Positions 36,296 to 45,221 of a DNA stretch of 64,000 nt are shown here, piece after piece (position 1 is the stretch's first letter; each line of letters begins with the position of its first letter). Under the pieces are notes generated by a model. The model was not told the DNA's origin. It saw nothing but the letters and a program-made list of their open reading frames with translations, and searched no databases. Origin of the DNA: Streptomyces noursei (GTDB lineage Bacteria; Actinomycetota; Actinomycetes; Streptomycetales; Streptomycetaceae); contig NZ_CP070326.1 of assembly GCF_016917755.1 (NCBI RefSeq), positions 6,510,001-6,574,000 on the forward strand, in the 5' to 3' direction. A program made the position numbers and the translations under genes.

Positions 36296-37144
36296 GTGGC
36301 AAAGAAGCTTGCCGTCATCGGCGCCGGACTGATGGGTTCCGGTATCGCGCAGGTCTCGGCCCAGGCCGGTTGGGACGTCGTCCTCCGCGATGTCACGGAC
36401 GAGGCGCTGGCCCGCGGCAAGGGCGGCATCGCCGCCTCCTTCGAGAAGTTCGTCGCGAAGGGCAAGCTGGAGGCGGGCGCCGCCGAGCAGGCGCTGGCCC
36501 GCATCACCACCACCACCGATCTGGACGCGGTCGCCGACGCGGACATCGTCGTGGAGGCGGTCTTCGAGAAGATCGAGGTCAAGCGGGAGATCTTCCAGGC
36601 GCTGGACAAGCTTGCCAAGGAGGACGCGGTGCTGGCCTCCAACACCTCGGCTATCCCGATCACCAAGATCGCCTCGGCCACCTCGCGGCCCGAGCGGGTG
36701 GTCGGCACGCACTTCTTCTCGCCGGTGCCGATGATGCAGCTGTGCGAGCTGGTGCGCGGCTACAAGACCAGTGACGAAACCCTCGCCGCCGCACGGGAGT
36801 TCGCCGAGTCGGTCGGCAAGACCTGCGTCGTGGTCAACCGCGACGTGGCCGGCTTCGTCACCACCCGGCTGATCTCGGCGCTGGTCGTCGAGGCCGCCAA
36901 GCTCTACGAGTCCGGCGTGGCCAGCGCCGAGGACATCGACATCGCCTGCAAGCTGGGCTTCGGCCACGCGATGGGGCCGCTGGCCACCGCCGACCTGACC
37001 GGCGTCGACATCCTGCTGCACGCCACCGAGAACATCTACACCGAGTCCCAGGACGAGAAGTTCGCCCCGCCGGAGATCATGCGGCGCATGGTGGACGCCG
37101 GCGACATCGGCCGCAAGAGCGGACAGGGTTTCTACGCGCACTGA
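36296..37144 (+). CDS. 3-hydroxybutyryl-CoA dehydrogenase
   Basis: A 282-residue NAD(P)-dependent enzyme of the 3-hydroxyacyl-CoA dehydrogenase family. The Rossmann motif is IGAGLMGSGIAQVSA; the catalytic His is in GTHFFSPVPMMQLCELV, and the C-terminal domain ends with GRKSGQGFYAH. It interconverts acetoacetyl-CoA and 3-hydroxybutyryl-CoA, useful in fatty acid, PHB or ethylmalonyl-CoA metabolism. GTG 36296 is preceded by GAGGGGACAGCA. A terminator follows. Confidence 0.94.
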   Translation: MAKKLAVIGAGLMGSGIAQVSAQAGWDVVLRDVTDEALARGKGGIAASFEKFVAKGKLEAGAAEQALARITTTTDLDAVADADIVVEAVFEKIEVKREIFQALDKLAKEDAVLASNTSAIPITKIASATSRPERVVGTHFFSPVPMMQLCELVRGYKTSDETLAAAREFAESVGKTCVVVNRDVAGFVTTRLISALVVEAAKLYESGVASAEDIDIACKLGFGHAMGPLATADLTGVDILLHATENIYTESQDEKFAPPEIMRRMVDAGDIGRKSGQGFYAH

Positions 37145-37160
37145 TGGCGCGTCAGCCCAG

Positions 37161-37188
37161 CACTCCGACGGGATCACCCGTCGGAGTG
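37161..37188 (+). terminator. terminator after the dehydrogenase gene
   Basis: A perfect 12-base-pair stem CACTCCGACGGG / CCCGTCGGAGTG with loop ATCA, followed by ATTTC, 17 bases after the stop. Confidence 0.85.
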
Positions 37189-37290
37189 ATTTCGGTATCG
37201 GTTCGCTTACAGACGGCAACTTCGCCGTATGAGAGGCAGTCAGATCGGTAGACGACAATGCACCACAACCCATGACATCGGGGAGCGCAT

Positions 37291-37614
37291 ATGCACATCA
37301 GGGGCGACCACGCCGAGCTGGTCGTCGGGGGCCGCCTCGACGTTCGCAGCGCGGCGGACGCCCGCACGGCGCTGCACGCCGCCGTGGACTCCGGCCGGGG
37401 TGATCTGGTGCTGGACCTGACCGAACTGGATTCGTGGGATGCCACCGGCCTCGGCGTGATCATGGGCGCGCACCGCCGGGCCGGCCGCAACAACCGCCGG
37501 CTGGTGCTGCGGGGGGTGCCGCCGCAGATGCAGCGGCTCCTGGTCGCCACCCGGCTCCACCGCATCCTCGCGATCGAGGGCGGGATCGAGACGGAGTCGC
37601 TTCCCCGGGTGTGA
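37291..37614 (+). CDS. STAS-domain (anti-sigma factor antagonist-like) protein
   Basis: A 107-residue stand-alone STAS domain. The SpoIIAA-type phosphorylation loop reads LDSWDATGLGVIM: the residue at the usual phospho-Ser position is Thr, still phosphorylatable, and the preceding one is Ala. Such proteins bind anti-sigma kinases and free a sigma factor when unphosphorylated. No anti-sigma factor gene is adjacent; the neighbour downstream is a large NTPase. ATG 37291, preceded by GGGGAGCGCAT. Confidence 0.88.
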   Translation: MHIRGDHAELVVGGRLDVRSAADARTALHAAVDSGRGDLVLDLTELDSWDATGLGVIMGAHRRAGRNNRRLVLRGVPPQMQRLLVATRLHRILAIEGGIETESLPRV

Positions 37615-37927
37615 GCAGGGTCTCCTGTGGGCGCGAGGAGCGGGGGCGGCGGCCGTGGCCGTCGCCCCGGAGGGAAGACCGGGATCCGGGACAATCGATG
37701 GAAACGCGGCGAACCGCGCGTTTCCCCTGATCTGGTGTCGTTCCCGTCAAGGTGCCACCCCGGCCGTGCCCCGTGCCGGAGATCGGTCTATGGTTCGGTT
37801 GCCCGCCGTGTGCCATCATCCGCGGCGGGGCACCGGACCAGACGCGACGGCTGAGGAGATCCGCCGGAGCCGGGGGAGTGCGGACGGCCGGAAGCACCGA
37901 CGGCACGCACATCTGGGAGCTTGCAGC

Positions 37928-40666
37928 ATGGACCCGAACACCCACCCGGGGCCCGAGGAGTACGGCGAGCAGGCCGGCACGGCCGGTCCGCCGGCGTCCG
38001 ACGCCGCCGGCCGGCAGGGCGGATCCGGCGGGCTCGCCCGCGTCGTCCGCCTGGTCTCCGGCAACTACCTCGTCACCGTCAACCCGGTCGACGGCTGTGA
38101 GATACAGCCCTGCCCGCCCGGCGAGCGGCCCGCCGTGCCGGAGAAGCTCGACCCCCAGGACCGTGCCGCCGCGGCCCGCGCGGCCCAGCCGCCGGTGCCG
38201 TCCGGGCCGGTCTCCTTCGCCGGCCACGACATCCCCCTCGAAGAGCGCGACGAGGACATCGCCCGGCTGGTGCGGCTGCTCACCCGCGGCCGCTCGGTGC
38301 GCGTGAGCGGCCCCGCAGGTTCGGGCCGCACCCGGCTGCTGGACGCGGTCGCCGGCCGCGTCGGCGACCTCGCCCCGGACGGCGTGGTCCGGCTCTCCGG
38401 CTACCACCGCAGCGTCACCGACGTCCTCTACGCCCTGTTCGCGGCGGTCTACCGGGCCCCGCAGCACCGCCCGGAGCGGCCCGAGCTGCTGCGCCTGCTC
38501 GGCGGCATCGGCGCGGTCGTCGTCCTGGACGACCTGGAGCTCGGCGGTGCCGCGCTCGACGAACTGCTGGAGGCCACCCCGGAGTGCGCCTTCCTCTTCG
38601 CCGCCACCCCCGACGTGCCCGCCCCCAGCGCCGACGCACATGTCGAAGAGGTCTTCGTCGGCGGGATCAGCCGGGACGCCGGCATGCGGCTGCTGGAGCG
38701 CGCCGTGGACCGCCAGCTCACCGCGGACGAGACCGCCTGGGCCGCCGACCTCTGGTTCGAGTCCGAGGGGCTGCCGCTGCGGTTCGTCCAGGCCGCCGCC
38801 CTGCTCCGGCAGCGCGACAAGGCACGGACCGCGCCCGGCGCCCTCGACGACGGCTACGGACTCTTCCCCGAGGACGGCACCGCCGACCCGGTGGACCCCG
38901 AGCAGCGCACCGATGTGCCGCTGCCGGCCCTCGGCGAGGCCGTCGCCCCCGCCCCGCTGCTCGCCCAGCGGCTCGGCGCCGCCGCCCAGGAGACCCTCCG
39001 CTTCGCGGTCGCCCTCGGCGGCGAGCTGCCGCACCAGGCGCACCTGCCGGCCCTGGCCCAGGACACCCACGCCGACGCCGCCCTCGGCGAGCTGCTCGGC
39101 TGCGGCCTGATCAGCCCGGCCGGCGGCCACTACCGCCTGGCCGCGACCGTCCTGGACCAGCTGACCGCCGCCGGCTACGCCGAGGACGCCGCCGCCCGCG
39201 CGCACACCGCCGCCCAGCACTACGCCTGGTGGGCCGGGCACCCCTCGGTCACCCCCGAGCGGGCCGCCGCCGAGTCCGACGCGGTGCTGGCCGCCATGGG
39301 CGTGCTGACCGGCAGCCGGGAGAGCGGCCACCCGGCCGCCGCGGTGCTGCTGGCCCGCACCGCCGCGCCCGCGTTCGCCGCGGCGCTGCACTGGAGCGCC
39401 TGGGAGCGCAGCCTGCGGCACGGCCAGGAGGCCGCCCGACTGGCCGGCGAGGTCGCCGAGGAGGCGTACTTCCACCACGACCTGGGCGTGCTCGCGCTGT
39501 GCAGCGGCAACGTCGACCGGGCGCGCGCCGAGCTGGAGGCGTCCATCGGGCTGCGCGGGGTGCTCTCCGACCGCGACGGCGCGATCGCCGGGCGGCGGGC
39601 CCTCGCCCTGGTCATCGACCGGTCGCGGGCCGCCGCTGCGGACGCGCCGACGACCCTGATGGCCTCCGTCGACCCGGCGGCCGCGGCCTCCGCTGCCGCC
39701 GCGACGGACACCCCGGACGGGCCGCAGGCGCACGAGACGGCCGCCGGCCCGGCCGGTGCCGCGACGCCCGACGCCGTGTCCACCGCCAAGCTGCACGCCG
39801 TCGCCCGCCCCGAGGGGCCGGCCACCACGGCCACCGACCGGACCGCCGGGGCCGCCACGGTCGGCCGGCCGTCGGGGGGACCCGCGTCCTCGCCCGGCGC
39901 GACCACCGCCGCCGTCCCGGCCGTGAAGGGCGCGCACGCCGCGAAGTCCGGGACGGCCGGCCAGGCCGCGGCGACCGGCGCCGGGGGCCTGGGGCGCGGT
40001 ATCCGCCGCACCAGCCGCCGCAACCTCATCGCCGCGGGCGCCGGCGTGTTGGTGGCCGCCGGGCTCGGCACCGTCCTCACCCTCGGCATGACCTCCGACA
40101 ACTCCGGCCCGCACGACGACAAGGTCACCACCAGGCAGTCCCCGGCCACCGGTGATGCGCAGGACCCGGCCCAGCTGCCCGGCACCGGTTCCGGCCTGCC
40201 GCCCACCGGGTCCGGCACCACCCGGCCCGGCGCTCCCGGCACGCCCGGCCACCGGGGCACCACCGCGCCGTCCGCGCCGGGCACCACCGGTGCGCCCAGC
40301 GGCCCGGGCACCCCGACCGGCGGCCCGACCTCCAGCCCCACCGACCCGACCGGCGGCCCCACGTCGTCCAGCGGCCGCCCGACCCACCGTCCCACCCACA
40401 CCCCGACCGGCACCCCCACCGACCCCACGCCGACCCAGAAGCCGACCGGCACCCCGACCGACCCCACGCCGACCCAGAAGCCCACGGACACCCCGACCGG
40501 CCAGCCGCCGACCACGTCCGGCGGCTCCTCGGGCGGCAGCCCGTCCGGCAGCCATTCCGCGGTGGCGCCGTCCACCACGGGGAACGGCGGCGACACCACC
40601 GCGCCGTCGTCGGGCCAGGCGTCATCCGGCCAGTCGGCATCAGGCCAGGGCACCCCGACCGGCTGA
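37928..40666 (+). CDS. membrane-anchored STAND/AAA-like NTPase with altered Walker A and long Pro/Thr-rich exterior tail
   Basis: A 912-residue protein. An NTPase module spans about residues 95-330: the P-loop reads GPAGSG-R134-T where Lys is normal, and the Walker B is GAVVVLDDLEL. A helical and winged-helix-like region follows (to about 620), then an Ala-rich linker, one membrane helix (about 699-721) and a low-complexity tail of about 190 residues rich in Pro, Thr, Gly and Ser, with repeats of TPTDPTPTQKPTG. Orientation would put the NTPase inside and the tail across the wall. Similar Streptomyces proteins are annotated only as ATP-binding. ATG 37928 is chosen because the preceding open frame has no site. 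Function unknown. Confidence 0.8.
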   Translation: MDPNTHPGPEEYGEQAGTAGPPASDAAGRQGGSGGLARVVRLVSGNYLVTVNPVDGCEIQPCPPGERPAVPEKLDPQDRAAAARAAQPPVPSGPVSFAGHDIPLEERDEDIARLVRLLTRGRSVRVSGPAGSGRTRLLDAVAGRVGDLAPDGVVRLSGYHRSVTDVLYALFAAVYRAPQHRPERPELLRLLGGIGAVVVLDDLELGGAALDELLEATPECAFLFAATPDVPAPSADAHVEEVFVGGISRDAGMRLLERAVDRQLTADETAWAADLWFESEGLPLRFVQAAALLRQRDKARTAPGALDDGYGLFPEDGTADPVDPEQRTDVPLPALGEAVAPAPLLAQRLGAAAQETLRFAVALGGELPHQAHLPALAQDTHADAALGELLGCGLISPAGGHYRLAATVLDQLTAAGYAEDAAARAHTAAQHYAWWAGHPSVTPERAAAESDAVLAAMGVLTGSRESGHPAAAVLLARTAAPAFAAALHWSAWERSLRHGQEAARLAGEVAEEAYFHHDLGVLALCSGNVDRARAELEASIGLRGVLSDRDGAIAGRRALALVIDRSRAAAADAPTTLMASVDPAAAASAAAATDTPDGPQAHETAAGPAGAATPDAVSTAKLHAVARPEGPATTATDRTAGAATVGRPSGGPASSPGATTAAVPAVKGAHAAKSGTAGQAAATGAGGLGRGIRRTSRRNLIAAGAGVLVAAGLGTVLTLGMTSDNSGPHDDKVTTRQSPATGDAQDPAQLPGTGSGLPPTGSGTTRPGAPGTPGHRGTTAPSAPGTTGAPSGPGTPTGGPTSSPTDPTGGPTSSSGRPTHRPTHTPTGTPTDPTPTQKPTGTPTDPTPTQKPTDTPTGQPPTTSGGSSGGSPSGSHSAVAPSTTGNGGDTTAPSSGQASSGQSASGQGTPTG

Positions 40667-40720
40667 CACCCCCGGTGCCCCGCAGGCACCACCAGGCACA
40701 CCAGGCACGCGCCGAAACAC

Positions 40721-40782
40721 CGCGACGGCCCGGTACGCACCGCCGCCCCAGGGGCGGACGGATCGCGTACCGGGCCGTCGCG
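40721..40782. terminator. bidirectional terminator between convergent genes
   Basis: A perfect 18-base-pair inverted repeat (left arm CGCGACGGCCCGGTACGC) encloses a second small hairpin CCGCCCC/GGGGCGG. It lies between the NTPase gene and nucS, which converge. Confidence 0.9.
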
Positions 40783-40801
40783 GTACGGCCGGTGCGGCGG
40801 G

Positions 40802-41464
40802 TCAGAACAGCCGCAGCTTGTCGTCCTCGATGCCGCGCAGCCCGTCGTAGTCCAGCACCACACAGCCGATGCCGCGGTCGGTGGCCAGCACCCGGGCCTG
40901 CGGCTTGATTTCCTGAGCTGCGAAGATGCCCTTCACCGGGGCCAGGTGCGGGTCACGGTTGAGGAGTTCGAGATAGCGGGTGAGCTGCTCCACGCCGTCG
41001 ATCTCACCGCGCCGTTTGATCTCGACGGCGACGGTCTGCCCGTCGGCGTCCCGGCACAAGATATCCACCGGGCCAATGGCAGTGGGGTATTCACGCCGAA
41101 TAAGCGAGTAGCCCTCGCCCAGTGTCTCGATCCGGTCGGCGAGCAGCTCCTGGAGGTGGGCCTCCACACCGTCCTTGATGAGCCCGGGGTCCACGCCCAA
41201 CTCGTGCGAGGAGTCGTGCATGACCTCCTCCAGGGTGATGATGAGCTTCTCGCCGCCCTTGTTCTCCACCGTCCAGACGTTGCCGTCCCCCTCCTTGAGG
41301 GAGCAGGGCGGGGACATCCAGTTGAGGGGTTTGTAGGCCCGGTCGTCCGCATGGATGGACACGGAGCCGTCCGCCTTCACCAGGATGAGGCGGGGCGCGG
41401 AGGGGAGATGGGCGGTGAGCCGGCCCGCGTAGTCCACGGAGCAGCGGGCAATGACGAGGCGCAT
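40802..41464 (-). CDS. nucS: endonuclease NucS (EndoMS), mismatch repair nuclease
   Basis: A 220-residue nuclease that cuts both strands at mismatches and provides mismatch repair in actinobacteria, which lack MutS/MutL. The N-terminal domain starts MRLVIARCSVDYAGRL, and the C-terminal PD-(D/E)xK nuclease has VDILCRDADGQTVAVEIKRR with the catalytic Asp, Glu and Lys. The ATG at 41464 gives the family start; the frame is open further upstream without support. The C-terminus DDKLRLF probably includes the sliding-clamp contact. Confidence 0.95.
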   Translation of the reverse strand: MRLVIARCSVDYAGRLTAHLPSAPRLILVKADGSVSIHADDRAYKPLNWMSPPCSLKEGDGNVWTVENKGGEKLIITLEEVMHDSSHELGVDPGLIKDGVEAHLQELLADRIETLGEGYSLIRREYPTAIGPVDILCRDADGQTVAVEIKRRGEIDGVEQLTRYLELLNRDPHLAPVKGIFAAQEIKPQARVLATDRGIGCVVLDYDGLRGIEDDKLRLF

Positions 41465-41716
41465 GGTGCGCCACGCTACTCGAATCGGGGCCGCCGACGC
41501 GATTCGCCCCCGTACCGGGGTCTCTTTACGGCGGAAACCCCCGCACCCCCGGCGCCCGCGCATGGCCGGTTGTATGTGCAATCTCCTGGTGCGGGCCCCT
41601 TGCGCGGCATACCGTTGACGCGGGGGGTCGCGGGGCGAACACGCTCTGTCGCGAATTCCCCTTGTCTCATCCATGAGGCCCCGTCAGTCCCGGCGGGGCC
41701 GCGAGAGGAGAACCTC

Positions 41717-42109
41717 ATGTCGCTCGACGTCTCACCGGCCCTCCTCGAACAGGCCGAGCGAGGCGAGGTCGACGAAGCCGCGTTTGTCGACTGCGTCCGG
41801 ACTTCCCTGCCCTACGCATGGGGGATGATCAGCTCTCTGGTGGACCGGCTGAAGGCGGACGGCGGAGAGTTCGCCGACAACCAGACGCCGCCGCCGGACG
41901 AGCAGGCGCGCGGCCAGCTGCTCCGCGCACTCGCGAGCAACGCCATCCGCGACTCGTTGGAGCGTCACTTCGGTGTGCGCCTCGCCTTTCAGAACTGCCA
42001 CCGGGTCGCGGTCTTCCCGCTCGACCCGGCCGTCGACGAGCGGCTGGTCCGCTTCACCTCCATCCGCGGCCAGTTGCTGAACCAGTCGCCCGAACTCCGC
42101 GACTGCTGA
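41717..42109 (+). CDS. conserved Streptomyces protein (SCO5389 family)
   Basis: A 130-residue hypothetical protein with an acidic, mostly helical sequence and no recognisable catalytic motif. As far as I recall, databases call it the SCO5389 family after the S. coelicolor gene in the same neighbourhood. ATG 41717 has GAGAGGAG nine bases upstream, a strong signal. It is divergent from nucS with a 252-base gap between them and convergent with the LLM oxidoreductase, with a hairpin between. Function unknown. Confidence 0.8.
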   Translation: MSLDVSPALLEQAERGEVDEAAFVDCVRTSLPYAWGMISSLVDRLKADGGEFADNQTPPPDEQARGQLLRALASNAIRDSLERHFGVRLAFQNCHRVAVFPLDPAVDERLVRFTSIRGQLLNQSPELRDC

Positions 42110-42215
42110 TCGGAGTTGCTGCCGCTGAGCCAGTTGGCCGGAGCACCCTCCGGGGCTTGCGCACCGGCGGCAGCACCACCGATCAGCCGTGCCCCGTGCC
42201 GCAGGGGCCCTCTTG

Positions 42216-42241
42216 GACCCCGCCGCCGCCCCGGCGGGGTC
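42216..42241. terminator. hairpin between convergent genes
   Basis: A 10-base-pair stem GACCCCGCCG / CGGCGGGGTC that overlaps the stop of the minus-strand LLM gene and follows the plus-strand gene; it may serve both. Confidence 0.6.
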
Positions 42242-43289
42242 ACGCCAGCTGCGGCAGCACCTCCGCGCCCAGCCGCCGGACGTTCTCCTCGGTGGCGGCC
42301 AGATCCCCGGAGCCCTCCACCAGCAGCGCGAACCGCCGGATGCCGGTGCGCTCCGACGTCGCCGCCAGCCGGTCCGCGCACAACTCCGGCGGGCCGACCG
42401 GATGCAGCGCGCACAACAACTCCGTGTACGCCAGCGGGTCGCGCATCGACCGGTACCGGCCGTCGACCGTCACATGCGCCCCCAACCCCTGCCGCAGCCA
42501 TCCGGGCATCGCCTTCGTCAGCGTCTCCACCGCGGCCTGACGGTCGTCCGCGACCTGCACCACGCCCGCCGAGACGTGCTCCGCGGCAGCCACCTCCAAG
42601 GGGTCCCGGCCGGCCTCCAGCGCCGCCGACCGCCACAGCGCGACCATCTCCGCCTTCTCCTCGTCGCCGCAGTGCATGCCCAGCAGCATCGGCAGTCCGC
42701 GCGTGGCGGCCAGCCGCACCGACGACGGGGAGGTGCACGCCACCACCACCGGGGGCCCGGCCGTCAGCCCGTCCGGATCGTCGGGGTCGGTCAGCGCCTC
42801 GGACGACCGCGGCACCACCGCCACTTCGCGGAAGGAATAGCGCTCGCCCTGCGCACCCACCCGGGGCTCGCGCAGCCACCGCAGCAGCAGATCCAGCGAC
42901 TCGGGGAAGCCGTGGTCGTACGCGGCCAGTCCGGAGCCGAAGACCTCCAGATCCACCCAGGGACCGCCCCGGCCGACGCCGAGCGTGAACCGGCCCTCCG
43001 ACGTCAGGTGCAGCAGCGCCGCCTGCTCGCCGAGCGCCACCGGATGCTGGGTCGGCAGCACGCTCACCGCCGTCCCGACCCCGATCCGGCTCGTCCGTCC
43101 CAGCAGCAGTGCCGCCAGCGTCGCCGCCTGCGGACAGACCCCGTAGGGGACGAAGTGATGTTCGGCGAGCCAGACTTCGTGGAGTCCGGCCTGCTCCGCT
43201 ACCTCAGTGGAACGCACCGCGCGGTGCAGTGCCTCCCCCTGTCCCTGACCGGGGAACTGGGCGCCCAGGATGAAAGCCCCTACGCGCAT
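42240..43289 (-). CDS. LLM-class flavin-dependent oxidoreductase
   Basis: A 349-residue luciferase-like TIM-barrel protein. The N-terminal FILGAQFPGQGQG, the barrel motifs VWLAEHHF and IGVGTAVSVLPTQHPVALGEQAALL and the GRFTLGVGRG segment are typical. It would use FMNH2 or F420; the sequence does not settle which. Substrate unknown. ATG 43289 with GGAGGCAGAGAGCG upstream (minus strand). It stands alone between two hairpin regions. Confidence 0.88.
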   Translation of the reverse strand: MRVGAFILGAQFPGQGQGEALHRAVRSTEVAEQAGLHEVWLAEHHFVPYGVCPQAATLAALLLGRTSRIGVGTAVSVLPTQHPVALGEQAALLHLTSEGRFTLGVGRGGPWVDLEVFGSGLAAYDHGFPESLDLLLRWLREPRVGAQGERYSFREVAVVPRSSEALTDPDDPDGLTAGPPVVVACTSPSSVRLAATRGLPMLLGMHCGDEEKAEMVALWRSAALEAGRDPLEVAAAEHVSAGVVQVADDRQAAVETLTKAMPGWLRQGLGAHVTVDGRYRSMRDPLAYTELLCALHPVGPPELCADRLAATSERTGIRRFALLVEGSGDLAATEENVRRLGAEVLPQLA

Positions 43290-43444
43290 CGCTCTCTGCC
43301 TCCTTGCAGCCGACGCGACCCCCCCTCACCTGGCAACAACGTGCGACACGTGCCCAGGGCACGGCCTGACGCGAAATTTCCAGATCATCGCAGAAACGTG
43401 ACGGCGGACTTTTGCCCCTGACCGCGCCGCGTACGCTGGTGACA

Positions 43445-43521
43445 GCCCTCCCCCGAACTCTCGACGCCTCTCCCGTGCTCCGCTTCGTTCGCGCGGGGGA
43501 CCCCGTGAGCAGGGGAACCCC
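43445..43521 (-). repeat. mini-repeat, diverged reverse-oriented copy D
   Basis: On the minus strand this stretch reads GGGGTCCCCC, a GCGCGAACGAAGC core, then GAGAGTTCGGGGGAGGGC. It resembles an extended form of copy B at 45020-45079 with a degenerate centre. It lies in the gap between the LLM gene and the small zinc-ribbon gene. Confidence 0.5.
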
Positions 43522-43548
43522 ACCCCCGTCGACCTGCCGAGGTGTGCT

Positions 43549-43881
43549 GTGTCTCCGCGCCGAAACCGCCAACGCGGTGTGAACCCCCCGGACCGTGCAG
43601 CCCGCGCGGACCACGCGGGGGTCGGCCGCTACGGTCTGGAATCCACCGAGGAGTGGCGCGGCGAGGACTGGGTGGTCCGGCCGGTCGGTGCCGCCGGCGC
43701 GGCCAAGCACTACCGCTGCCCCGGCTGCGACCAGGAGATCCCGCCCGGCGTCCCGCACGTCGTCACCTGGCCCCAGCACGGCGACGTCGACGACCGCCGG
43801 CACTGGCACAAAGCCTGCTGGAACGCACGGAACCGCCGGAGCGCACGGCTCCAGCGGTCCCGGAACGCGCCCCGGTACTGA
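43549..43881 (+). CDS. small zinc-ribbon-like protein
   Basis: A 110-residue basic protein. A likely metal site is formed by CPGC and later His/Cys residues (the HWHKACW segment). The rest is Arg-rich at both ends. Similar Streptomyces proteins are annotated as ATP/GTP-binding, for which I see no motif. GTG 43549 follows CCGAGGTGTGCT; the site is weak. Five bases separate its stop from the convergent ABC transporter gene. Confidence 0.75.
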   Translation: MSPRRNRQRGVNPPDRAARADHAGVGRYGLESTEEWRGEDWVVRPVGAAGAAKHYRCPGCDQEIPPGVPHVVTWPQHGDVDDRRHWHKACWNARNRRSARLQRSRNAPRY

Positions 43882-43886
43882 GGCCG

Positions 43887-45221
43887 TTACACGTCGCGCC
43901 GCTCCTGGACGGCAAAGGCGGCGGCCAGGGCGACAGCGGCGACGCCGGTCAGGATCCACAGTGGCGTCCAGCCCTCGGGACCGCCGTCGGTGCCGAGGAA
44001 CGGAATGCCGTACAGCGTCGCCAGGGAATTGGGGACCGAGTAGGTGATCAGGCCCTTGGCGAGCCACTGCAGGCTCGACGCGCCGAGCATGAAGACCGCG
44101 AGCAGCATCGGCAGCAGGACGACCCCGAACATGGCGCTGATGGCGCCGGCGGAGTGCCGCAGCAGGGAGCCCACCGCCATGGCCAGCAGGCCGAGCATCG
44201 AGACGTACAGTCCGGCGCCCACCGTGCACCGCAGCCATTCGCTGATCGTCGGCTCCCGGCCGCCCACCATCCCGGCCATGGCGAGCGACACGACCGTGGT
44301 GGCGAGGGTCGTGATCACAAAGGCGAGCAGGAAGAAGACGATCGACTTCGCGGCGAGCACTCGCGCCCGGCTGGGGCAGACGGTCATGGTGGTCCGGATC
44401 AACCCTGTCCCGTACTCGGAGGAGATCACCAGAACGCCGAGCGGGATGATGCACAGGGTGCCCAGCATGACGCTGAAGAAGCCGAAGCTGATGCGGGGGC
44501 TGACGGTGTGGCCCGACATGGCGGTGGCGGTGAGCAGCCCGATGCCGACGATCAGCACGACCATCACGCCCAGCGTCCATATCGTCGAGCGCACCGAACG
44601 GATCTTGGTCCACTCGGCGGCCAGCGCATGGCCCAGGTGGGTCGGGCGGACCGGGATCGGCGAGACGTAACCGACGTTGCCCGCCTGCCAGTTGGCGCTG
44701 ACCGGCTGCTGCTGCGGCGGCTGCGGGGCCGGTGCCTGCGGCGGCTGCGGCGGCTGTTGGGGCAGCTGGGGCTGGGCCTGCGGAGGCGCGGGAACGGTCA
44801 GCATCATCGTGCCGCCCTCCTTGCCCTGCGTACCCGGCCCGTGCGCCGCGAGCGGCCGCGGCTCGGGGTGGCCGCCGGCCGGCGGCTGTGCCTGGAGCAT
44901 CATCGTGCCGGCCTCCTTGACGGGGGCCGGTTGGGGCTGGGATTGGGGCTGGGCCTGGGCCTGGAGCAGCATCGTCCCCGGCTCCTCGGCGGCCGGGGAT
45001 GCGGGTCCCCCCTGCGCATGGGGGTCCCCCCGCTCGAACGAAGTTGAGAGTGGGGGAGGAGTTGAGAGCTCGGGGGAGGCCGGCGGCATCGGTCCGGCGG
45101 TGGGCGCGGGGCCCGGCGCGGGCACGGGGGCGGCCGGCGGCATCGGCTGCGCACCGGTGCCCGGCGCACCGGGCTGCGGCTGCGGCTGCGGCTGGGGCTG
45201 CGGCTGCTGAGGGCTGGTCAT
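43887..45221 (-). CDS. ABC-2 type transporter permease with long Pro/Gln-rich N-terminus (transporter 1)
   Basis: A 444-residue permease. The first 185 or so residues are a Pro/Gln-rich cytoplasmic arm; six membrane helices follow from about residue 205 (after AAEWTKIRSVRSTIWTLG). The arm has three related motifs: GTMLLQAQ, GTMMLQAQ and GTMMLTVP. One mini-repeat copy (45020-45059) is translated within it as STSFERGD. ATG 45221 overlaps the stop of the ATPase gene (ATGA), so the two are coupled. Substrate unknown. Confidence 0.88.
   Translation of the reverse strand: MTSPQQPQPQPQPQPQPGAPGTGAQPMPPAAPVPAPGPAPTAGPMPPASPELSTPPPLSTSFERGDPHAQGGPASPAAEEPGTMLLQAQAQPQSQPQPAPVKEAGTMMLQAQPPAGGHPEPRPLAAHGPGTQGKEGGTMMLTVPAPPQAQPQLPQQPPQPPQAPAPQPPQQQPVSANWQAGNVGYVSPIPVRPTHLGHALAAEWTKIRSVRSTIWTLGVMVVLIVGIGLLTATAMSGHTVSPRISFGFFSVMLGTLCIIPLGVLVISSEYGTGLIRTTMTVCPSRARVLAAKSIVFFLLAFVITTLATTVVSLAMAGMVGGREPTISEWLRCTVGAGLYVSMLGLLAMAVGSLLRHSAGAISAMFGVVLLPMLLAVFMLGASSLQWLAKGLITYSVPNSLATLYGIPFLGTDGGPEGWTPLWILTGVAAVALAAAFAVQERRDV
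45020..45059 (+). repeat. hairpin mini-repeat, copy B, inside permease gene
   Basis: GGGGGTCCCC lead, arms CCGCTC and GAGAGTGGG around GAACGAAGTT, then GGGGAGG. The tail is partly duplicated to 45079 (GTTGAGAGCTCGGGGGAGG). Opposite in orientation to the host gene and read in frame. Confidence 0.8.
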
